Assembly: GCA_013003145.1 (NCBI GenBank)
Contig: JABDLH010000309.1
Location: 1-6,161 of the forward strand
Length of the DNA stretch: 6,161 bases
From: Flavobacteriaceae bacterium
GTDB lineage: Bacteria > Bacteroidota > Bacteroidia > Flavobacteriales > Flavobacteriaceae
Reading direction: 5' to 3'
Shown here: in pieces, positions 1 through 4,560 of the stretch
Layout: every line of letters starts with the position of its first letter
How positions within the stretch are numbered: the first letter of the stretch is position 1
The notes under the pieces: model-generated
The model's input: the letters and a program-made list of their open reading frames with translations, nothing else
Told to the model about the DNA's origin: nothing
Database searches by the model: none
Position numbers and translations under genes: made by a program

Positions 1-234
1 GAGGCCGATATTTTCAGTGTCACCATTGCTGCGGGAGATTCCAGGGTAGAAGCCAGGGAACTGGTCACCTCTGAGCTGAAGATCAACCACCGCGGGAGTA
101 ACGACATCCTGGTTTTCCCGGTAAATACCTTATCCGGAACTTTACGTGGAACCGGGAATGTACTGGTCTACAACCGGCCGGATACCGTTGATATGGAACA
201 GCTTTTTACAGGTAAACTGATCTATATGGATTAG
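1..234 (+). CDS. GIN/DUF2807-domain protein, C-terminal fragment
   Basis: The window opens inside this gene; 77 codons in frame 1 remain before the TAG at 232-234. The visible part reads as short beta strands broken by Gly/Asn turns, with a motif HRGSNDILV, then LSGTLRGTGNVLVYNRP, and a closing FTGKLIYMD. That pattern of GxGxxxxY-NRP near the C-terminus is typical of the head-GIN/DUF2807 beta-helical domain, which is abundant in Bacteroidota as secreted or cell-envelope lipoproteins and is sometimes labelled putative auto-transporter adhesin. The N-terminus, including any signal peptide, lies outside the window, so localisation cannot be judged. No molecular function is established for the family. 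The next gene starts 55 bases downstream on the same strand, and I see no convincing terminator in the gap. Confidence 0.7.
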   Translation, partial: EADIFSVTIAAGDSRVEARELVTSELKINHRGSNDILVFPVNTLSGTLRGTGNVLVYNRPDTVDMEQLFTGKLIYMD

Positions 235-289
235 TATTCACAAGCTTTAACAAAGAATGAAGCCGGGGTAATACGACAATTGGAAACGC

Positions 290-1291
290 ATGAAGACAGC
301 AGCCCTATTTGATGAACTGGTCAGGAACGCTAAGGTGCCCGGCCTGGCATTAAAGGTCCAGGTAAACGGTAAAGACGTGCTTGAAAAAGGATTTGGCCTG
401 GCCGATATAGGGTCCGGGACCCCGGTTGATCCCGGGCAGACCGTTTTCAGGGTGGCGAGTATCTCAAAACCCATAGCAGCTACGGCATTGATGCAACTGG
501 TCAGCGAAGGTAAAATAGGGTTGGATGATTCGCTCTATGACTACCTGCCTTCCTACCCTGAAAAACAATATGATTTTACTATCCGGCAGCTCGCATCCCA
601 TACCGCTGGCATCAGGGCTTATAAGGGGAAAGAATACGCCCTGAACAAGCCACGTGATATTGCACAAGGTTTGGCTGTTTTCAAAGATGACCCATTGATC
701 TTTGAACCTGGGAAAGGATACCAGTACAACAGTTTTGACTGGGCCTTACTTTCCAGGGTGATGGAGGTGGTAAGCGGGATGTCTTTCAGCGAATATGTAA
801 AAGCACAGGTTTTGGATCCTCTGGGAATGCAGAACACCATCCCGGAGATCCCGGGCCGCCTACCGCAATCAACAGCGACATTTTATACCCGTAATTTTAC
901 CGGTTTCAGAAAAGCAGTCCCCGTGGATAACCGCTATAAACTCGCCGGGGGAGGCTACCTGAGCACTGCAGCCGATATTGCTCTGCTGGGAGAAGCCTAT
1001 CGGTCAGGTTCTTTTGCTGATCCAGCCCTTCAATCTGAATTCCTTAGCAGCATGACTGTAAAAGGTAAACCCACCCATTACGGCCTGGGCTGGGAGGTGA
1101 GCCGGGACAAGGAGGGCAGGGCTTTCTACGGGCATACCGGGAATAGCGTAGGCGCTTACAGCCTTTTCAGGGTATACCCGGAAGAAGCGGTTGTTCTTGT
1201 CATCCTTATCAATAGTACCAACCCCGGTGTGGAAGCACAATTGGAGGAAGGGATAGACGCAATCTTCAGGGATATAAATCCCATGGCCTAG
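290..1291 (+). CDS. Serine hydrolase, beta-lactamase (class C-like/LACTB) fold
   Basis: A 333-residue protein of the Beta-lactamase (PF00144) family, whose members act as esterases, D-aminopeptidases, peptidases or beta-lactamases. The three active-site motifs are present: S57-I-S-K60 (nucleophile Ser and general-base Lys), Y146-N-S148 (the YxN/YxS element, in the LACTB-like form with Ser) and H282-T-G284 (the KTG-equivalent HxG). The AGGGYLSTAADIALL block at about 219-233 is also characteristic. The start is forced: upstream in frame there is a TAA at 269-271 and no other start codon before ATG 290. The protein therefore begins only about 15 residues ahead of the fold and has no signal peptide or transmembrane segment, which suggests a cytoplasmic enzyme rather than a periplasmic penicillin-binding protein. 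It is probably co-transcribed with the two following genes (39-base and 11-base gaps). The substrate cannot be inferred. Confidence 0.88.
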   Translation: MKTAALFDELVRNAKVPGLALKVQVNGKDVLEKGFGLADIGSGTPVDPGQTVFRVASISKPIAATALMQLVSEGKIGLDDSLYDYLPSYPEKQYDFTIRQLASHTAGIRAYKGKEYALNKPRDIAQGLAVFKDDPLIFEPGKGYQYNSFDWALLSRVMEVVSGMSFSEYVKAQVLDPLGMQNTIPEIPGRLPQSTATFYTRNFTGFRKAVPVDNRYKLAGGGYLSTAADIALLGEAYRSGSFADPALQSEFLSSMTVKGKPTHYGLGWEVSRDKEGRAFYGHTGNSVGAYSLFRVYPEEAVVLVILINSTNPGVEAQLEEGIDAIFRDINPMA

Positions 1292-1330
1292 TCATATCTT
1301 TTGTATTTTTAATCAAACCTTTTTGAGCAA

Positions 1331-1762
1331 ATGAAACCTATAGTCGTGAGTCAAATCCTGGAGGCACCTAAAGATAAAATATGGGCTGCCATCACCGAGC
1401 GGGAAGAAATGGTGCAGTGGTATTTTGAGCAGATCCGGGAGTTTAGACCGGTAAAAGGCTTTTCAACAGCTTTTGACGTGGAATCCGGGGGTAGGGTGTT
1501 CAGGCATCAGTGGGAAGTGACCGAAGTTGTGCCGGGGGAACGAATCACCTATTCCTGGGATTACCCGGATTACCCCGGGGAAGGTTTGGTAAGCTTTGAA
1601 TTGGAAGAAAAAGAAGAAGGCACCCTTATCCGTGTCCTGAACTGGGGGATAGAGACCTTTCCCCAGGAGATCCCGGAATTCTCCAGGGAAAGCTGCAAGG
1701 CAGGCTGGGAATATTTTATACAGGGCAGACTCAGGGAATACGTGGAAGGCCGGCAGGCATAA
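1331..1762 (+). CDS. SRPBCC / AHSA1-family protein
   Basis: A 143-residue single-domain protein with the START/Bet v1-like (SRPBCC) fold of the AHSA1 (activator of Hsp90 ATPase homologue 1-like, PF08327) group. The order of elements fits: a first strand IVVSQILEAPKDKIW, an ITEREEMVQWY helix at 21-31, a central run of strands including HQWEVTEVVPGERITYSW (59-76), and a long C-terminal helix from about 118 containing GWEYFIQGRLREYVEG. Family members form a hydrophobic cavity for small ligands or act as chaperone-like modules; bacterial examples rarely have a known function. The length is normal for the family. It sits between a serine hydrolase gene and a VOC gene, with only 11 bases separating it from the latter, so the three may share a transcript. 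Nothing in the sequence points to its ligand. Confidence 0.85.
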   Translation: MKPIVVSQILEAPKDKIWAAITEREEMVQWYFEQIREFRPVKGFSTAFDVESGGRVFRHQWEVTEVVPGERITYSWDYPDYPGEGLVSFELEEKEEGTLIRVLNWGIETFPQEIPEFSRESCKAGWEYFIQGRLREYVEGRQA

Positions 1763-1773
1763 ATTAAGAGCAG

Positions 1774-2436
1774 ATGAAACTGAAAACAGTACAGCTGACG
1801 ACAAACGATTTGGATGGTACCCTGGAATTTTACCGGGACCGTTTAGGGCTGGAAGTTTTGGAAAGAAAAGATGAAATGGTAAAATTTCGTGCAGGGAAAA
1901 CGCTGCTGCAATTTGAAATTACACCAACCCGGGACCCTGTATATCACTTTGCCTTTGAGGTCCCCCATAACCAGGCAGAAGAAGCATTTAGCTGGATCAG
2001 TAAAAGAGCCGAAGTCATCCCGGTGCAGCCCGGGGCTCCCTTCGCCGAATTTACCAGCTGGGATGCGCGTTCTTTTTACTTCTATGATAACAATGGCAAC
2101 ATCCTGGAATGTATTGCAAGGTTTGAGCAACCTACCCATTCGGATAAGCCTTTTAACGGCGACAGCCTGTTATATCTCAGCGAGATTGGCCTGGTAACCA
2201 CAGACGTTGCCCGCTTATATAAAGACATCCATAAGACTTCCGGGATTCCCCTCTTCAGCAAACAACGGCCATTTAAAAATTTCTGTGCTGCCGGGGAAGA
2301 GTCCGGCCTGTTAATTATCGTGGAGACGGGTAAGAACTGGTACCCCACCGAGGTGGCCGCACGTTCTTTTAAAAGCCGGGTCTGTTTTGAGTTCGATGGC
2401 CAGGAAACCGTGCTCAACACGGTGGATGAAGTATGA
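1774..2436 (+). CDS. Tandem VOC (glyoxalase/bleomycin-resistance fold) protein
   Basis: A 220-residue protein with two vicinal-oxygen-chelate modules, one at about 2-118 and a more divergent one at about 131-208. Module 1 has the typical opening NDLDGTLEFYRDRLGLEV, then YHFAFEVP with H58, and FYFYDNNGNILECIARF ending in E112; H58 and E112 sit where the family often places metal ligands. The position that usually supplies the first His ligand appears to be Thr5, and the matching position of module 2 appears to be Glu137, so the metal site may be altered or absent. VOC proteins include glyoxalases, extradiol dioxygenases and antibiotic-binding proteins; no specific role can be assigned here. 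ATG 1774 follows a purine-rich AAGAG 4 bases upstream and lies 11 bases after the previous stop. The TGA ends one base before the stop codon of the opposing gldA. Confidence 0.82.
   Translation: MKLKTVQLTTNDLDGTLEFYRDRLGLEVLERKDEMVKFRAGKTLLQFEITPTRDPVYHFAFEVPHNQAEEAFSWISKRAEVIPVQPGAPFAEFTSWDARSFYFYDNNGNILECIARFEQPTHSDKPFNGDSLLYLSEIGLVTTDVARLYKDIHKTSGIPLFSKQRPFKNFCAAGEESGLLIIVETGKNWYPTEVAARSFKSRVCFEFDGQETVLNTVDEV
2407..2423. repeat. Short inverted repeat near the convergent gene ends
   Basis: ACCGTG (2407-2412) and CACGGT (2418-2423) are perfect 6-bp complements around a 5-base loop CTCAA, just inside the 3' end of the VOC gene. No T-run follows on either strand, so it is not a standard intrinsic terminator. 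A second, looser pair lies next to it: AACCTGG (2441-2447) with CCAGGTT (2470-2476), inside the gldA 3' end. They are the only structures I see that could help end transcription between the two convergent genes. Confidence 0.3.
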
Positions 2437-2437
2437 T

Positions 2438-3334
2438 CTAAACCTGGGTCAATTCGGTAAATAAGCTCTCCAGGTTCTTATTCTTCCGGCTTAGCTGCAG
2501 GGTCTTCAGCCGATTGTCATGGGCAAAGTCAAAAACGGCCGGGCGCATATCTTCCTGGGTTCGGAAAATGATCTCGTATACAAAACCACCCGTGTTCCTT
2601 ACTTCCTTGGCGTGAGGTAGTTTTTGCAATAGTACTTCCTCTACCCGGTAATCAAATTCAACTTCTATGATCTGTTCTTCCTTATCCCTGAGGTCGGCCA
2701 GTTTCTTATCAGCTACCAGTCTACCTTTATTCAAGACCAGGACACGGTCGCAAACCGCTTCTACCTCCTTCATGATATGTGTGGATAATAATATGGTCTT
2801 TTCCTTCCCGATATCCCTGATCAGTTTACGGATCTCCTGCAGTTGGTTGGGGTCCAGACCCGTGGTGGGTTCATCCAGCAGCAATACCTCCGGGTCGTGC
2901 AGCAAAGCAGCTGCCAGTCCAACCCGTTGCTTATAACCCTTAGAGAGCTGCCCTATTTTTTTATGTGCTTCGGGAAGAAGGCCGGTCTGCTCTAATACAA
3001 CTTGTATCCTCTCTTTAGGAGCTCCGTATACTTCGGAATTGAATTGCAGGTATTCACGTACAAACATCTCCGGGTACAGCGGGTTGTTTTCTGGCAAATA
3101 CCCGATAGATCGCTGCACGGCTCTTTGGTCTGTGTTTACATCGTGCTGGTTGACAGAAGCCGTGCCGCTGTCGGCTTGCAGGTAGGTAGTCAGGATCTTC
3201 ATCAGGGTCGATTTTCCGGCACCATTGGGCCCTAGGAAGCCAACGATCTCCCCTTTTGCAATTTCGAAACTCACAGCATCCAGGGCTTTCTGGGATCCGT
3301 AAGATTTTTCGAGTTGGTGTACCGATAGTGACAT
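2438..3334 (-). CDS. gldA: GldA, gliding-motility ABC transporter ATP-binding subunit
   Basis: A 298-residue ABC ATPase. Visible motifs: Walker A G35-PNGAGKST43, a Q-loop region IGYLPENNPLYPEM (77-90) with Glu82 where many ABC proteins have Gln, signature LSKGYKQ (130-136), Walker B VLLLDEP (150-156) with E155, D-loop GLDP, and the switch His in LLSTH186. A C-terminal extension of about 85 residues follows the nucleotide-binding domain, and total length matches GldA (TIGR03522-type). In Flavobacterium johnsoniae GldA works with the membrane proteins GldF and GldG and was found necessary for gliding. GldF and GldG are not in this window; known flavobacterial gldA genes are often unlinked to gldFG. 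A different YxlF/YhaQ-like transporter ATPase cannot be wholly excluded, but the opening VHQLEKSYGSQKALDAVSF and the LPENNPLY block favour GldA. It is transcribed divergently from the aromatic amino acid operon and converges on the VOC gene. Confidence 0.87.
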   Translation of the reverse strand: MSLSVHQLEKSYGSQKALDAVSFEIAKGEIVGFLGPNGAGKSTLMKILTTYLQADSGTASVNQHDVNTDQRAVQRSIGYLPENNPLYPEMFVREYLQFNSEVYGAPKERIQVVLEQTGLLPEAHKKIGQLSKGYKQRVGLAAALLHDPEVLLLDEPTTGLDPNQLQEIRKLIRDIGKEKTILLSTHIMKEVEAVCDRVLVLNKGRLVADKKLADLRDKEEQIIEVEFDYRVEEVLLQKLPHAKEVRNTGGFVYEIIFRTQEDMRPAVFDFAHDNRLKTLQLSRKNKNLESLFTELTQV

Positions 3335-3350
3335 ATATACCTGTTTTCAG

Positions 3351-3358
3351 CAAAAATA
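3351..3358 (-). promoter_or_regulatory. gldA: Candidate -7 box of the gldA promoter (TATTTTTG)
   Basis: On the minus strand these bases read TATTTTTG, an exact match to the Bacteroidota -7 consensus TAnnTTTG. They lie 16 bases upstream of the gldA ATG, which would give a very short 5' leader. A matching TTTG at the usual spacing (about 19-21 bases further upstream) is not evident, so only half of the promoter is supported. Confidence 0.35.
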
Positions 3359-3544
3359 AACAAAAGCGAGATGCCGGATGTCTCTTTTTAAAATTGCACT
3401 CTTATTCCATTATTCTCAATGGCACTGTACTTATATAAAAGAAAATGCAATAAATGCAATGCTGAAACTGAATTTCAAAAAAAAATAAAGCAAAAGATGG
3501 TCATGTAAATTTAATAAGTACCTTAGTCTGAGATTACAACGAAT
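3359..3544. promoter_or_regulatory. AT-rich upstream region of the aromatic operon leader
   Basis: About 185 bases between gldA and the leader peptide frame contain no plausible gene on either strand. The region is AT-rich, with a poly-A run at 3477-3485, and must contain the promoter of the leader/pheA transcript. The best -7-like element on the plus strand is TAAATTTA (3506-3513), one mismatch from TAnnTTTG and 31 bases before the leader ATG; TACCTTAG (3519-3526) is a second, also with one mismatch. Neither has a clear TTG at the expected -33 distance, so the promoter position is tentative. A tandem 9-mer at 3443-3460 lies upstream of both. Confidence 0.35.
3443..3460. repeat. Tandem 9-bp direct repeat (AAATGCAAT x2)
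   Basis: AAATGCAAT occurs twice head to tail, at 3443-3451 and 3452-3460, in the non-coding region upstream of the candidate promoter of the aromatic operon. It may be a regulator-binding site or simple slippage in AT-rich DNA; the sequence alone does not decide. Confidence 0.4.
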
Positions 3545-3616
3545 ATGACACGCACGTATTTCTGGAACCGTTTCTATTTTTACTTCTTTTACCAAAGAGG
3601 TACGGGACTGTTCTAG
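3545..3616 (+). CDS. Phe/Tyr-rich leader peptide of the aromatic attenuator (pheL-like)
   Basis: A 23-codon frame, ATG 3545 to TAG 3614-3616, too short for usual gene finders. Residues 5-16 read YFWNRFYFYFFY: five Phe, four Tyr and one Trp out of twelve; a sixth Phe is the last residue. Such a composition is not expected by chance. It recalls E. coli pheL, whose translation senses charged tRNA-Phe; here Phe and Tyr codons are mixed, matching the downstream operon, which contains both pheA and tyrA. The product is probably a non-functional peptide whose value is the act of translation. The frame ends 25 bases before an intrinsic terminator, and its last codons overlap the 5' arm of the predicted antiterminator. 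No strong Shine-Dalgarno sequence precedes the ATG, which is normal for Bacteroidota. No experiment or homologue comparison supports it yet. Confidence 0.83.
   Translation: MTRTYFWNRFYFYFFYQRGTGLF
3581..3602 (+). promoter_or_regulatory. Leader hairpin over the last Tyr/Phe codons (candidate pause/1:2 hairpin)
   Basis: TACTTCTTT (3581-3589) pairs with AAAGAGGTA (3594-3602) over 9 bp with one G-U, closing a 4-base loop TACC. The 5' arm consists of the codons for Y13, F14 and F15, so a ribosome stalled there would melt it. It ends exactly where the antiterminator arm begins, and could act as a transcriptional pause hairpin that keeps polymerase and ribosome in step. Unlike classical 1:2 hairpins it does not itself include the antiterminator arm, apart from a possible weak 3-bp extension CCG (3568-3570) with CGG (3603-3605). 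Confidence 0.6.
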
Positions 3617-3648
3617 TATATGGTAAAACACTATATGATTAAGTCCCG
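3603..3648 (+). promoter_or_regulatory. Antiterminator hairpin
   Basis: CGGGACT (3603-3609) is the perfect Watson-Crick complement of AGTCCCG (3642-3648), which is seven of the nine bases of the terminator 5' arm; the two structures are mutually exclusive. Between them an inner hairpin, ATATGGT (3618-3624) with ACTATAT (3630-3636, one G-U), brings the outer arms together. The leader stop codon lies in the internal loop, so a terminating ribosome would block the structure. Confidence 0.7.
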
Positions 3649-3677
3649 ATAAACATCGGGGCTTTTTTTTTACCATA
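3619..3677 (+). repeat. 10-bp inverted repeat enclosing the terminator
   Basis: TATGGTAAAA (3619-3628) and TTTTACCATA (3668-3677) are perfect 10-bp complements. The left copy overlaps the inner hairpin of the antiterminator, and the right copy includes the last T's of the terminator tract. Pairing could occur only after polymerase has passed the terminator, so it may stabilise the read-through RNA or a third conformation; it could also be coincidental, since half the match is A/T run. Confidence 0.45.
3642..3671 (+). terminator. Intrinsic (Rho-independent) terminator of the attenuator
   Basis: AGTCCCGAT (3642-3650) pairs with ATCGGGGCT (3655-3663) over 9 bp (one G-U) around the loop AAAC, followed by an uninterrupted run of nine T's (3663-3671). 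This is a strong terminator on the plus strand only. No ordinary gene ends upstream of it on this strand; gldA is transcribed away. Its position 25 bases after the leader peptide stop and 62 bases before pheA identifies it as a regulatory terminator. Confidence 0.92.
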
Positions 3678-3711
3678 ACTCCAGGCAGCGAGGAAAACAG
3701 TTTGGAGTTAT
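3675..3711 (+). promoter_or_regulatory. Long hairpin in the pheA untranslated leader
   Basis: ATAACTCCAGGC (3675-3686) pairs with GTTTGGAGTTAT (3700-3711) over 12 bp, including two G-U pairs, with a 13-base loop. It lies after the terminator and ends 21 bases before the pheA GTG. No T-run follows, so it is not a second terminator. It could protect the 5' part of the read-through mRNA or influence translation initiation; its left edge overlaps by three bases the right copy of the inverted repeat around the terminator, so the two pairings compete. Confidence 0.5.
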
Positions 3712-3732
3712 TTAAGTAAACATAAAAGGCAA

Positions 3733-4560
3733 GTGGATAAACGAATCGCGATACAGGGAATAAAAGGATCTAACCACCACCAGGTGGCCAGCCAGTATTT
3801 TGACAGCGACATAGAGCTGGTAGAATGCATGTCTTTTGATGCCCTGGTAAGCAGCCTTCTCAATGGCAGCGCGGACCAGGCCGTAATGGCAATTGAGAAT
3901 TCGATCGCCGGCTCCATACTTCCTAATTATAACCTGGTGTACAGGCACCAGTTGCATATTATCGGGGAGCATTACCTGAACATTCATCATCACCTGATGG
4001 GGCTTAACGGTCAGCGTTTGGATGAGATCAGGGAAGTGCATTCCCACCCAATGGCGCTGTTACAATGCATGGATTTTCTCGGGGGGCAACCGCATTTAAA
4101 GCTGGTTGAAGATGTGGATACCGCAGAAACGGCCAGGCGTATTCAGCAGGGGCAGTTAAAGGGAATAGCGGCTATAGCTCCCAAGATGGCAGCAGAATTG
4201 TATGGACTCTCTATTATAGAGGACGAGATACAGACCATTAAAAATAATGCCACCCGCTTTATCATTGTAAAGACAAAAAATAAGGAGTGGCCGGAGGAGG
4301 AGATCAATAAGGCCTCCTTGAGATTTATCACGGATCACAAAAGAGGTAGTCTTGCCACCGTACTGAACGTGATGAGCGATTGCAGCCTGAACCTGACTAA
4401 AATACAATCGCTGCCTGTTATAGAATCACCATGGAAATATGCCTTTTTCGTGGATGTGACTTTCCAGGAGTACAAACATTTCGTCAAAGCCAAATCTTTA
4501 TTGGCCATAATGTCCGAGGATTTCAGGGTGCTGGGAGAATATAAAAATGCAAAACCATGA
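3733..4560 (+). CDS. pheA: Prephenate dehydratase with C-terminal ACT domain
   Basis: A 275-residue monofunctional prephenate dehydratase, converting prephenate to phenylpyruvate, the last step before transamination to Phe. The catalytic domain spans about 4-180, opening with IAIQGIKGSNHHQVA, containing AIENSIAGS (53-61) and the hallmark NNATRF (171-176) with T174-R175-F176. An ACT domain follows (about 195-272): a GALA-type motif G205-SLA208 and, in place of the usual ESRP motif, E231-S-P-W, where the loop after ES seems shortened. ACT domains of this family bind Phe for feedback inhibition. There is no chorismate mutase domain. The start is GTG 3733: an in-frame TAA at 3676-3678 lies upstream with no ATG after it, and the protein aligns with the family from its second residue. 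The gene is downstream of the attenuator and overlaps the aminotransferase start by 4 bases (ATGA), suggesting translational coupling. Confidence 0.93.
   Translation: MDKRIAIQGIKGSNHHQVASQYFDSDIELVECMSFDALVSSLLNGSADQAVMAIENSIAGSILPNYNLVYRHQLHIIGEHYLNIHHHLMGLNGQRLDEIREVHSHPMALLQCMDFLGGQPHLKLVEDVDTAETARRIQQGQLKGIAAIAPKMAAELYGLSIIEDEIQTIKNNATRFIIVKTKNKEWPEEEINKASLRFITDHKRGSLATVLNVMSDCSLNLTKIQSLPVIESPWKYAFFVDVTFQEYKHFVKAKSLLAIMSEDFRVLGEYKNAKP

Larger units (their letters stand above)
3545..3671 (+). promoter_or_regulatory. Ribosome-mediated transcription attenuator of the pheA-tyrA operon
   Basis: All parts of a classical attenuator are present in order: aromatic-codon leader frame (3545-3616), a hairpin covering the last aromatic codons (3581-3602), an antiterminator arm (3603-3609), and a terminator (3642-3671) whose 5' arm is shared with the antiterminator. 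Inferred working: when charged tRNA-Phe or tRNA-Tyr is scarce the ribosome halts in codons 5-16, leaving 3603-3609 free to pair with 3642-3648, so RNA polymerase continues into pheA. When both are plentiful the ribosome reaches the stop codon at 3614-3616, where its footprint covers 3603-3609, the terminator folds and transcription ends. The logic is inferred from known pheL/trpL systems; the pairings are read directly from the sequence. Confidence 0.78.

Noticed and set aside
1292..1330. Promoter between the hydrolase and SRPBCC genes (TATCTTTTG at about 1294-1302)
   Set aside because: It is one base too long for TAnnTTTG and has no -33 partner; the short gap suits co-transcription.
1463..1804. 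113-codon antisense open frame over the SRPBCC gene
   Set aside because: It mirrors a well-supported gene, crosses into the next one, and has no recognisable domain.
2082..2420. 112-codon antisense open frame over the VOC gene, and others at 1843-2139
   Set aside because: Shadow frames of a confidently identified VOC protein, with no family features.
3642..3671. Terminator belonging to an independent small RNA or to gldA
   Set aside because: gldA is transcribed in the opposite direction, and the upstream transcript contains the aromatic-rich frame plus a matching antiterminator arm. A stand-alone sRNA would not need these; a stable attenuated leader RNA is still expected as a by-product.
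3431..3676. 81-codon open frame on the minus strand across the leader region
   Set aside because: It runs antisense through the attenuator; its Lys-rich start is simply the terminator T-run read backwards, and its sequence resembles no family. The leader peptide and terminator explain the region better.
3545..3732. T-box or metabolite riboswitch controlling pheA
   Set aside because: I see no T-box consensus or recognised aptamer core; the aromatic-codon frame gives a simpler sensor.
3712..4047. 111-codon antisense open frame over the pheA start
   Set aside because: pheA is firmly supported on the plus strand; the antisense frame has low-complexity, unrecognisable sequence.
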